Shown here piece after piece: positions 35,504 to 44,600 of a DNA stretch of 64,000 nucleotides. The translations under genes were made by a program, and so were the position numbers. This DNA comes from SMWD01 sp002729875 (lineage in GTDB: Bacteria > Pseudomonadota > Gammaproteobacteria > Steroidobacterales > GCA-2729495): the NCBI GenBank assembly GCA_036010905.1, contig DASCMH010000001.1, forward strand, positions 1 through 64,000, written 5' to 3'. Positions within the stretch are counted from its first letter, which is position 1, and each line of letters begins with the position of its first letter. The notes under the pieces are model-generated. The model had not been told where the DNA came from, did not search any database, and was given only the letters and a program-made list of their open reading frames with translations.

Positions 35504-35638
35504 TGTAGTAAAGCTTTTATAGAGCGGAACTCAACCCTGAACCCTCACCTGATAACAATAAATATCAGGTAATAATAATAATAAAGTATTTCCACCCCCC
35601 CCCTGTATTTAGCCGCCTCACTCTGGGCGGTTTTTTTT
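35504..35638 (+). ncRNA. Candidate sigma-54-dependent small RNA with AANAANAA (CrcZ-like) motifs
   Basis: The predicted transcript runs from the sigma-54 start to the terminator's T-run, about 135 nt, with no ATG. It has an exact 8-bp stem ACCTGATA/TATCAGGT (35547-35554 and 35563-35570) whose 8-nt loop, with its closing base, displays AACAATAA. A run of overlapping AATAATAA motifs follows (35571-35584). Nine consecutive C residues (35595-35603) precede the terminator. AANAANAA is the sequence bound by Hfq/Crc in pseudomonads, where the RpoN-dependent RNAs CrcZ and CrcY expose several copies to sequester Hfq. Homology is not claimed, only shared architecture. Alternatively the element is a 5' leader with a conditional terminator for otsB, which starts 87 nt further on. 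Confidence 0.5.
35613..35638 (+). terminator. Intrinsic terminator with eight T residues
   Basis: CCGCC (35613-35617) pairs with GGCGG (35626-35630), extended by a T-G wobble, and is followed directly by TTTTTTTT (35631-35638). There is no protein gene on the plus strand within 500 bp upstream, so the terminator needs a transcript to end: the sigma-54 RNA is the natural candidate. Confidence 0.85.
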
Positions 35639-35724
35639 GCATTAAATCCAGCACCAACCGGCATCACTGCAATAGCAATCGTTGACAGACGGAATTAAAT
35701 CTGTCCATATGCCTAACCTGCACC

Positions 35725-36477
35725 ATGCTGAAGTTACCCGACATCACCATCGATGATTTACCCGCCCTGTTTCTGGACTTCGATGGAACGCTGGTCGATA
35801 TTGTTGCACGCCCCGATCTGACTCAGGTTTCGTCGCAACTACTCACCATGCTCGACCATGCACACCAGAATCTGGACGGCGCGCTGGCCATTGTGACCGG
35901 GCGACCCCTGGCTGACCTCGACAAACTGCTGGCACCGTTGACGCTCCCGGCAGCCGGAATTCACGGCATTCAGCACCGCGACCGGACCGGATGCATGGAG
36001 TCACGTTGCCCAATGACCATCCCTGATGATGCCCGCACACAAATCAAGTCGCTGGCCGCAAGCGATTCAAGACTAATTCTTGAGGACAAGGTATATAGCC
36101 TCGGGCTACATTATCGGCTGGCACCAGAACTGGAAATGACCCTGCAATCGGAGTTCGACAATATTGGCGCAACGCTCGGCCCCAAATTTTTCGTGCAGCA
36201 TGGCAAAATGGTGCTTGAGCTACGACCGACAGGAATTGACAAAGGATCAGCGGTTGAGAGATTCATGTCTGAAGAACCTTTTGCCAGCCGTCTTGCAATT
36301 TTTATCGGCGACGATCAAACCGATGAAGATGCTTTTGCAGTCATCAATCACCTGCAGGGCTATTCAATCAAAGTAGGCGAACCTGAACGGGAATCTGCGG
36401 CACAATACAGACTGAACGATGTCGCGGCCGTACACGCCTGGCTGCAACCACTCGCCCAACCTCAAACTGATTCTTAA
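35725..36477 (+). CDS. otsB: Trehalose-6-phosphate phosphatase
   Basis: The 250-residue protein is a HAD phosphatase of the OtsB family: motif I FLDFDGTLVDI (about 16-26), GRPLADLDKLL (about 60-70), LELRPTGIDKGSAVERF (about 165-181) and the metal motif FIGDDQTDEDAF (about 192-203). It converts trehalose 6-phosphate to trehalose in the cytosol. It is the first gene of a four-gene operon and lies 11 bp before the GH15 gene. A terminated small RNA unit lies immediately upstream, so either a separate promoter between 35640 and 35724 or read-through drives the operon. Confidence 0.95.
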   Translation: MLKLPDITIDDLPALFLDFDGTLVDIVARPDLTQVSSQLLTMLDHAHQNLDGALAIVTGRPLADLDKLLAPLTLPAAGIHGIQHRDRTGCMESRCPMTIPDDARTQIKSLAASDSRLILEDKVYSLGLHYRLAPELEMTLQSEFDNIGATLGPKFFVQHGKMVLELRPTGIDKGSAVERFMSEEPFASRLAIFIGDDQTDEDAFAVINHLQGYSIKVGEPERESAAQYRLNDVAAVHAWLQPLAQPQTDS

Positions 36478-36488
36478 GGAGTTCATTC

Positions 36489-38273
36489 GTGTCATCCCTG
36501 AACCTCGCGGTTATCGGTAATTGCCAGATAGGCGCATTGATCGATGAGCGCGGCCGCATGGTCTGGGCGTGTTTGCCGCAGTTCGATAGCGACCCGGCTT
36601 TTTGTTCCCTGTTAATGACCGATGAGACGCCCCCCGATAAGGGTATTTATGAAGTTGAGTTAGTCGACTTTGAGCGAGCCGAGCAAAAGTACATTCGCAA
36701 TACACCGATTGTGCAAACAACGCTTTATGACAAACACGGCAGTGGTATACGCATCACCGACTACGCACCGCGCTATGATCTGTTCGGCCGTGTATACCAC
36801 CCGGTTATGCTGATCAGAACCCTGACGCCGCTTGACGGCTGGCCGCGAATCAAGATTCGTATGCACCCGGTCGGCAACTACGGTGCACAGGATGCAACCA
36901 TTACGCATGGCAGTAACCATATACGCTACATTCTGCCAGACATGGTCATGCGCATGACTACTGATATATCCCTCAGCGCTATTCTGGATGAAAACCCGTT
37001 TGTCCTGACTGAAACCAAGCACATCATTATTGGTACAGACGAAAGTATTCCAGAATCTGTTGACAAAATGGTACGCGAACATTTTGGCGACACTAAACGC
37101 TACTGGCAAAATTGGGTACGCGGGCTGGCAATACCCTTTGAGTGGCAGGAAGCTGTGCTTCGTGCCGCCATCACATTGAAGCTATGTACATTTGAAGATA
37201 CCGGCGCGGTCATTGCAGCCATGACAACCTCAGTACCCGAATCTGCCAACAGTGGTCGCAACTGGGACTATCGTTTTTGCTGGCTCCGTGACAGTTATTT
37301 CACGATTCAGGGCCTGAACAGCCTTGGTGCAACGAAAACGATGGGGGCGTATTTACGCTATATCGTCAATGTATCGTATGAAGCAGCCAGCCAACTGCAG
37401 CCGGTGTACAGTATTACCGGCAAAGCAGATCTGACTGAACGCATTGTTGACAGTTTGCCCGGTTATCGTGGTATGGGCCCCGTGCGGGTAGGCAATCAGG
37501 CCTACTTACAAACCCAGAATGATGTTTACGGGGCTGTGGTGATGGCATCAACACAGTATTTTTTCGATCAACGCGTACCGGACCCCGGCACAATTGACAA
37601 TTTTAACCGTCTCGAGATTCTCGGTGAACGCGCAGCTCAACTTTACAACCAGCCCGACGCCGGCATCTGGGAATACCGTGGCCGTGAACGAGTACACACA
37701 TTCTCGGCAGTGATGTGCTGGGCCGCATGCGATCACCTGGCAAAAATCGCCAGAAAGCTGGAGATTGCCGATCGAACTGATTACTGGCAGACAACCGCTG
37801 ACCGTATTCATACCGAGATCTGTACTCAAGCATGGGATGATAAAAAACAAGCCTTTACCGAAAGCTTTGGCCGCTCCGAACTGGATGCTTCAATGTTGCT
37901 GCTGCAAAACCTCGGTTTCCTCAAGGCCAGTGACCCACGTTTCCTAAGCACTGTCGCTGCGATCGAAACCGAACTACGCCGTGGTGACCACTTGATGCGT
38001 TACGGTGTTGCAGATGATTTCGGCGAACCGGAGAACGCGTTTAACATCTGCACATTCTGGTATATAGATGCATTGGCCGCAATCGGCAGAACCGACGAAG
38101 CGCGTGAACTGTTCGAGAAAATGCTCAGCTGCCGTAATAGTCTTGGCCTGTTGTCCGAAGATCTCGACCCGACCACCGGTGAGTTATGGGGCAACTTCCC
38201 GCAAACCTACAGCCTGGTAGGTATTATTAATGCAGCCCGGCGTCTGAGTTGCTCGTGGGAAGATGCGCTATGA
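36489..38273 (+). CDS. Glycoside hydrolase family 15 (trehalase or glucoamylase)
   Basis: The 594-residue protein has an N-terminal beta domain and a C-terminal (alpha/alpha)6 barrel typical of GH15. It contains GRNWDYRFCWLRDS (about 254-267), GIWEYRGRER near 391 with the catalytic acid, and EDLDPTTGELWGNFPQTYS (about 556-574) with the base. No signal peptide is seen, so it is cytosolic. Family members include glucoamylases and, in mycobacteria and some archaea, trehalases. The location between otsB and otsA and just before glucokinase favours trehalase activity, but this is inference. The start is GTG with AAGGAG 7-8 nt upstream. The stop overlaps the otsA start (ATGA). Confidence 0.88.
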   Translation: MSSLNLAVIGNCQIGALIDERGRMVWACLPQFDSDPAFCSLLMTDETPPDKGIYEVELVDFERAEQKYIRNTPIVQTTLYDKHGSGIRITDYAPRYDLFGRVYHPVMLIRTLTPLDGWPRIKIRMHPVGNYGAQDATITHGSNHIRYILPDMVMRMTTDISLSAILDENPFVLTETKHIIIGTDESIPESVDKMVREHFGDTKRYWQNWVRGLAIPFEWQEAVLRAAITLKLCTFEDTGAVIAAMTTSVPESANSGRNWDYRFCWLRDSYFTIQGLNSLGATKTMGAYLRYIVNVSYEAASQLQPVYSITGKADLTERIVDSLPGYRGMGPVRVGNQAYLQTQNDVYGAVVMASTQYFFDQRVPDPGTIDNFNRLEILGERAAQLYNQPDAGIWEYRGRERVHTFSAVMCWAACDHLAKIARKLEIADRTDYWQTTADRIHTEICTQAWDDKKQAFTESFGRSELDASMLLLQNLGFLKASDPRFLSTVAAIETELRRGDHLMRYGVADDFGEPENAFNICTFWYIDALAAIGRTDEARELFEKMLSCRNSLGLLSEDLDPTTGELWGNFPQTYSLVGIINAARRLSCSWEDAL

Positions 38274-39658
38274 CACGACTGGTTGCCGTCTCAAATCGTG
38301 TTGCCCAGCCAACCATCGAATCGAAGTCCGCCGGGGGCCTGAGCATCGGTGTGCTGTCCGCCCTGAAGGAACACGGCGGCGTCTGGTTTGGCTGGAACGG
38401 CAAAACAACCGACGGTGAACCTGGTGACCCGAAAATAGAACAAGTCGGTAACATCACCTATGCCACGATTGACCTGAATGCAGTCTCATTTGACAAGTTT
38501 TACAATGGCTTTAGCAACACTTCCCTGTGGCCGATCTGCCATTACCTGCTTGGTTTCTTCCGCTTTGACCGCCGCGAGTATGAAGAGTACCGGCATGTCA
38601 ACACGCTGTTTGCGAACAAACTTCTGCCCCTGCTACAGCCTGACGATATAATCTGGGTACACGACTATCACCTGATCCCGCTCGCATCCGAATTACGCCT
38701 GGCCGGCATCAAAAACCCGATCGGCTTTTTTCTGCACGTGCCGTTTCCCGATATCGAGGTCCTGCGCGTACTCCCTGTTTACACCCAACTGCTGCGCAAT
38801 CTATGCGCCTATGACGTTATCGGCTTTCATACCCCTGGGGATCTGGCTGCTTTCAACGAAGCAATCAACCAGAAAGAAATCGGCGGCATTCACAAAGCGG
38901 ACCGCCGCAACAATTCGCCTGACCGGCACTTTCGTGCAGATGTTTTTCCGATCGGTATCGATGTCGATAACTGCTATAAACTGGCATCGACCGCACGCCA
39001 GAGCGACAACACGAAGCGCATGATTCATCACCTGCATGACCGTAACCTGATCATCGGTGTTGACCGGCTTGATTACAGCAAGGGCCTCGAGGAACGGTTC
39101 AGAGCAATCGAACGCCTGCTTCAGAATTACCCGGAGAATCGCGGCCAGGTATCCTATATCCAGATCGCCCCGAAAACCCGTGCCGGGATACGCGCATACG
39201 ACGATATTCGTCACACGCTGGAGCAGGCAACCGGCGAAATCAATGGTGAATTCGCCGACATCGACTGGATTCCTATCCGTTATCTGAATCGGGCCTTCGA
39301 CCGTCCGACATTGATGGAATTTTTTCATGAAGCCTCGGTCGGCCTGGTCACACCAATTCGTGACGGCATGAACCTGGTCGCCAAGGAATTTGTTGCCTCC
39401 CAGGATCCGGACAATCCCGGAGTACTCGTGCTGTCGCTATTGGCCGGTGCCGCCAGTGAACTGACCGATGCCGTACTGGTTAACCCTTACGATATTGACG
39501 GTGTTGCAAACGGTATCCAGGTGGCACTCACCATGCCGCTGAATGAGCGTAAAGAACGCCACGCCAGCATGATTGAAATTCTCAGGCGTAATGACATCAC
39601 AACATGGCGAACCCACTTCGTAGATGCACTGATGCAGGCACGTGAGAACCTGAAGTGA
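38270..39658 (+). CDS. otsA: Trehalose-6-phosphate synthase
   Basis: The 462-residue protein is a GT20 enzyme. It has RLVAVSNRVAQ and AGGLSIGVLSALKEHGGVWFG at the N-terminus, WVHDYHLIPLASELR (about 130-144), GVDRLDYSKGLEER (about 263-276) and DGMNLVAKEFVA (about 365-376). It joins UDP-glucose or another nucleotide-glucose with glucose 6-phosphate to give trehalose 6-phosphate. The ATG at 38270 overlapping the preceding stop is chosen over an in-frame codon at 38249. It is followed by glucokinase after 10 bp, which would supply glucose 6-phosphate. Confidence 0.96.
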   Translation: MTRLVAVSNRVAQPTIESKSAGGLSIGVLSALKEHGGVWFGWNGKTTDGEPGDPKIEQVGNITYATIDLNAVSFDKFYNGFSNTSLWPICHYLLGFFRFDRREYEEYRHVNTLFANKLLPLLQPDDIIWVHDYHLIPLASELRLAGIKNPIGFFLHVPFPDIEVLRVLPVYTQLLRNLCAYDVIGFHTPGDLAAFNEAINQKEIGGIHKADRRNNSPDRHFRADVFPIGIDVDNCYKLASTARQSDNTKRMIHHLHDRNLIIGVDRLDYSKGLEERFRAIERLLQNYPENRGQVSYIQIAPKTRAGIRAYDDIRHTLEQATGEINGEFADIDWIPIRYLNRAFDRPTLMEFFHEASVGLVTPIRDGMNLVAKEFVASQDPDNPGVLVLSLLAGAASELTDAVLVNPYDIDGVANGIQVALTMPLNERKERHASMIEILRRNDITTWRTHFVDALMQARENLK

Positions 39659-39668
39659 AGTCCGGAAC

Positions 39669-40595
39669 ATGACCTGTATGCTGGCCGACATTGGTGGGAC
39701 CAACACACGCTGCGCCCTCGTTGGGACGGATAACGCTCCGCGCAAGATCCAGGTATTCAAAAACCGCAGTTTTGCCAACCTGACCGAACTGCTGGCCCAT
39801 TACATCAAATCTCAGCCACCCGACTGCAGACCTGTATCCGGCAAGTTCGCCGTTGCCGCACCGATACGGGCAGACAGCATACAAATGGTCAATATCGACT
39901 GGCAGTTTTCAACTGAATCATTGCGCCGGTCTTTACGGTTGGAGCAACTGCAATTATTCAATGATTTTGAAGCATTGGCTATTGGTTTGCCCAACCTTAC
40001 CCCCGATGATATCCGGCAAGTGGGTGGCGGTAACGCCGCACCCAATCAACCCAAGGCAGTGCTCGGACCAGGTACCGGTCTGGGTGTCGCCAGCCTGATA
40101 TCCACACAGGATGGTTGGCAGGCCATCAGCGGAGAAGGCGGACATGTAACACTGCCGGCTGTAACGCCACAAGAAGCCGAGTTAATCAAAGAACTTTACG
40201 AGCGTTTCGGGCATTGTTCAGCCGAGCGCCTGATCTCGGGTCCGGGCCTTGAACTACTACACATGACGCTGCACAAATCCAAGGCAATCAAAGCAGCCAG
40301 AATTGCGGCACAAGCGGAGGACGGCGACGAGCAGGCCGGGGCAACATTTAACATATTCTTCGAGTTACTCGGCACCATTGCAGCTGACCTTGCGCTGACA
40401 ATGGGCGCATTAGGCGGTGTCTACATCGGCGGCGGCATAATTCCACGCCATGCCGAGCTATTTGCGGCATCTGGTTTTCGCCGACGTTTCGAAACCAAAG
40501 GTCGCTATGGCGATTATCTGGAATCGATACCGACATACCTGATCGTGTCCGAACACCCCACCCTGGCCGGTCTTGCTGCAGCGACAAGCGGTTAA
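39669..40595 (+). CDS. glk: Glucokinase
   Basis: The 308-residue protein belongs to the bacterial glucokinase family. The phosphate-1 motif is LADIGGTNTRCAL (about 5-17), there is FNDFEALAIGLPNL near 97-110, GPGTGLGVASL (about 136-146), GEGGHVTLP (about 157-165) and GGVYIGGGIIPR near 250. It phosphorylates free glucose in the cytosol. As the last gene of otsB-GH15-otsA-glk it can return glucose released by the GH15 enzyme to glucose 6-phosphate, the OtsA substrate. Confidence 0.94.
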   Translation: MTCMLADIGGTNTRCALVGTDNAPRKIQVFKNRSFANLTELLAHYIKSQPPDCRPVSGKFAVAAPIRADSIQMVNIDWQFSTESLRRSLRLEQLQLFNDFEALAIGLPNLTPDDIRQVGGGNAAPNQPKAVLGPGTGLGVASLISTQDGWQAISGEGGHVTLPAVTPQEAELIKELYERFGHCSAERLISGPGLELLHMTLHKSKAIKAARIAAQAEDGDEQAGATFNIFFELLGTIAADLALTMGALGGVYIGGGIIPRHAELFAASGFRRRFETKGRYGDYLESIPTYLIVSEHPTLAGLAAATSG

Positions 40596-40674
40596 TACCG
40601 GGCTGTATTCGGACTCACTGGCATCACAGCCGATCAGACCAGCCGGGAAGATCTAGGCCGATAGAGAAATAAAG

Positions 40675-41196
40675 TCATAGCCCGTCTCCAGCCTCAAGAT
40701 CCGTCAGAAAATTACTGAATAACCGGTTAATGGCATTGATACTTGCAGTCAGCCGGTGGTCACTTTCGAGCAATATGACACTGGCACCGGTCTCGTTGCC
40801 ATAGCGAATACTTCCTGCATGCGGCACCACATCATCGCGCCAGCCATGCACAATCATGGTTGGACAATCCGGCAACGGATCCGGCATGTATTCCCCATAT
40901 CCCGGCATGTACAGCGCCGGAGCCAGCAAAAAAAGGCCGCGTGCACCGACACGTGATGCCGCTGCGGTTGCAACATACCCACCCATGCTGCTGCCGACGA
41001 GTACGATCGGCGCGCCCTGACTCCGGCAGTACTCGACCAGCTGGTCAGCGCGCACGCGCGCATCTTCGATCCCCTGATAATCAAGCGACTCAACCTTCCA
41101 GCCTGCGGCACGGGCAACGTCCGCCATGGCACAAATTTTTGTTCCCCATGGCCCGCTCTCCTGTCCGTGGGAAAAACACACCAGTTTGATTGTCAT
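40675..41196 (-). CDS. Small alpha/beta hydrolase
   Basis: The 173-residue protein is a compact alpha/beta hydrolase: LVGSSMGGYVA (about 66-76) carries the nucleophilic Ser elbow, MIVHGWRDDVVP (about 114-125) the acid, and ESDHRLTASI (about 144-153) the His. No signal peptide. The substrate is unknown; the size is similar to YqiA/YcfP-type esterases. Its start overlaps the stop of the alkyltransferase-like gene by 4 bp, so the two are translated together. Confidence 0.82.
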   Translation of the reverse strand: MTIKLVCFSHGQESGPWGTKICAMADVARAAGWKVESLDYQGIEDARVRADQLVEYCRSQGAPIVLVGSSMGGYVATAAASRVGARGLFLLAPALYMPGYGEYMPDPLPDCPTMIVHGWRDDVVPHAGSIRYGNETGASVILLESDHRLTASINAINRLFSNFLTDLEAGDGL

Positions 41197-41573
41197 AAGT
41201 CACTATCCTCCGGCGTACCGGGAAACCCCAGGGGACCCCAGATCAACTCGTCCATATCCGGTTGCCACTGAAATTTTTGCATATCAACGCGACCATTGAC
41301 GACCACCACACCTTCATACTCAAGTCGCCTGATCTGTTCCTGCCGCCCGGCACTGCCTACGGGCATCGCTATCTTGCCGTCCGCCTTGATAATGCGATGC
41401 CAGGGCAAACTGCCTCTATCGGGGGCCTTGGCAAGCGCACCGCCAACCCGACGCGCACCACCATTCAGGCCTGCCAGCTCAGCCACCTGCCCATAACTCA
41501 CTACGCACCCTGCAGGAATGACCGCAACAACATTCCAGACACGTTGAAATGATCCGCTTGAAACCTCGCCCAT
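41193..41573 (-). CDS. Alkyltransferase-like protein (MGMT family, PWHR active-site variant)
   Basis: The 126-residue protein has the DNA-binding methyltransferase fold: VVAVIPAGCVVSYGQVAELAG (in parts about 16-35), ARRVGGALAKAP (about 40-51) and the active-site loop LPWHRIIKADG (about 56-66). True O6-alkylguanine transferases have PCHR there; the Trp in place of the acceptor Cys defines alkyltransferase-like (ATL) proteins. They bind O6-alkylguanine without removing it and hand the lesion to nucleotide excision repair. The unusual C-terminal tail (about 100-126) is Pro/Asp-rich. Upstream of and overlapping the small hydrolase gene. Confidence 0.88.
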   Translation of the reverse strand: MGEVSSGSFQRVWNVVAVIPAGCVVSYGQVAELAGLNGGARRVGGALAKAPDRGSLPWHRIIKADGKIAMPVGSAGRQEQIRRLEYEGVVVVNGRVDMQKFQWQPDMDELIWGPLGFPGTPEDSDL

Positions 41574-41624
41574 TAAATATGTTCACTTACATCGTCCGAT
41601 AAAACATCATGCTACATTAGCTTG

Positions 41625-44600
41625 ATGTCGCATAGTGGCTGGCAATTCTGGATCGATCGCGGCGGTACTTTCACGGATATCATTGCTCGTGACCCGGCCG
41701 GGGACCTGCTGGTCCGCAAATTACTGTCGGCAAGCCCCGGTCGCTACACCGATGCAGCGGTAACCGGTATTACTGAAATCCTTGCGGCGGCCGAATCACC
41801 TCTGCAAATTGATGCCATTCGCATGGGTACCACCGTGGCGACGAATGCACTGCTGGAACGCGACGGCGAACCGACGGTGCTGGTCATTACCGCCGGCTTC
41901 GAGGACGCACTGCGCATCGGCTACCAGACCCGCCCGGATATTTTCGCCCTCGACATTCAGCTGCCCGAACCCGCTTATGGCGCAGTCATCGGCGCCGACG
42001 AAAGAATTGATGCGCAGGGCAACATTCTGCAGCCACTTGACCTTGACCGCCTGACGATCGATCTCAACACCTGTTACCAGCAGGGCTTTCGCTCGGTGGC
42101 GATCTGCTTCATGCATGCCTATCACTTCGCCGAGCATGAGCGTGCTGCCGGCAAACTGGCTGCTCAAATCGGGTTTCGGCATGTCTCTCTATCGCATGAG
42201 GTCAGCCCGCTACGGAAACTTGTGGGCCGTGGTGACACGACGGTTGCCGATGCTTACCTGTCACCGGTGCTCAGCCGTTACATTGCAAGCCTCAAGACAT
42301 CACTCGGTAATGCCGGGATAGCGACGCAACGACTCCTTTTTATGCAAAGCAACGGCGGTCTCGTTGATGAACGCCGGTTTCGCGGCAAAGACAGTGTGCT
42401 GTCAGGTCCGGCCGGTGGTGTTGTCGGTATGGTTACCGCATCAGCCCAGGCCGCCGGTCACCGGCTGATTGGTTTCGACATGGGCGGCACCTCGACGGAT
42501 GTCTCACTGTTTACCGGTGATTTTGAATACATCACAGACAATCAAGTCGCCGGAATCCGGCTGCGCGCACCCATGATTCGTATTCACACGGTTGCAGCCG
42601 GCGGTGGCTCGATACTGAAATTTGCCTCGGGAAGATTTCAGGTTGGGCCAGAGTCTGCAGGTGCTACCCCGGGACCGGCCGCATACCGGAACGGCGGACC
42701 CCTGACTGTAACCGATGCAAATATCCTGCTGGGGCGAATACTTCCCGCACATTTTCCGCATTCCTTCGGTACCGATGGTAACCAGCCGTTAGATGCCGCA
42801 CATGTGGCGCGAGAATTTAACGCTCTTGCGGAACAGATATCGCAGCAGACAAAACACCAACTGACTCCCGAGGCCGTCGCCGAAGGCTTCGTGCGTGTCG
42901 CAGTCAATAACATGGCCAACGCCATCAAACATATCTCGATCCGACGCGGTTACGATCCGCAGGAATTTGCACTAAGCTGTTTCGGTGGTGCCGGCGGTCA
43001 GCATGCCTGCCGAGTTGCCGAAGAACTCGGCATTGGCACAATCCTGATTCACCCGCTGGCCGGCGTAATGTCGGCATTTGGTATCGGTACGGCACCTCTG
43101 CGTGCCTATCGTCAACAGACCGTCAACCGGCACCTTGATGATGAAGTACTCAGAACTCTCGAGCCGATTATCGCGGCCGCCGCTGCCGACTGCCGTAAAG
43201 AATTACTGGATCAGGGCTGTGGCGAGGAATTTATCAGCGTGCGGCGGATCCTCTCTGTATGCACGACCGGCTCTGACGCATCATTACCGGTCGAGTGGAA
43301 TAATCGGATCTGCATCGAGACCGCTTTCGCCGACCTGCATCAGCAACGATTCGGTTTCAGCCATAGCGGCACCAGTCATGCCAGTGATTCACTGCATATC
43401 GAATCCTTCCGTGTCGAAGCCAGCGGCCGGCAAACCGATATTGACAGGGAACCCGGTATATTCAAGCCACCCGAAACACCAACACACCCTAAAGAAATCT
43501 CCCGGCTTTACTGCCGCAAAGACTGGCATAACGCCAGCCTGCATCGCCGCGTAGACCTGCAGACCGGCGATCAGGTTGCAGGCCCGGCGATCATCATCGA
43601 AGACACCACGACCATTATCATCGAACCGGACTGGCAACTTGTCGTCGATAACGATGGGCAACTGCGCCTGACCCATGAACGGCAAGCCGGAACAGAACGC
43701 TTACCAGGCAAGCAAGCCGACCCGATATTGCTCGAGGTCTTCAACAGTCACTTCATGAACATTGCCGAGCAAATGGGTGCTGTACTGGAAAACACGGCAC
43801 ACTCGGTCAATATCAAGGAGCGACTCGACTTCTCATGTGCACTTTTCGATAGCCGCGGCCGACTGATCGCAAATGCACCACATATGCCGGTACATCTTGG
43901 CTCAATGGGTGACAGTGTCGTAGCGGTGCTCGACGGCAACGCCGGCAAGATCCGTCCCGGTGATGTTTTCATGCTCAACACACCGTATAACGGGGGCTCC
44001 CACCTGCCTGATATCACGGTGGTTACACCGCTGCTTGATACAGCGGGAACGACAATAGAATTTGTCGTTGCCTGCCGCGCACACCACGCCGATATCGGTG
44101 GTTTAACCCCCGGCTCGATGCCACCCTACAGCCATACGATTCACGATGAAGGCATCGTATTCGACAACTTTCAGATCGTCGATACCAATGGTTTCCGCGC
44201 AGCGGCGCTGCGCACAGCACTAACCAGCGGGCCCTTTAAGGCCAGGAATCCCGACCAGAATGTGGCGGATCTGCGCGCACAGATTGCCGCAAATGAAAAA
44301 GGTATCCGGGAACTACGCACGATGATCGAACACTTTGGTCACGATACGGTTCGCGCGTACATGCAGCACGTCCGTGCAAATGCCGCAGCATCCGTACGTG
44401 AGGTCATCGATCGCATCGGTGATGGAGAACATGCGCTGGAACTGGATAATGGCATGCTCATTCGTGTTCGTGTCAGCGTAAATCATGACAAGCGGGAAGT
44501 TTGCGTCGACTTCAGCGGTACCTCTGCACAGAGCGACACTAACTTCAATGCTCCGATTGCGGTAACACGTGCCGCCGTATTGTATGTATTTCGCACATTA

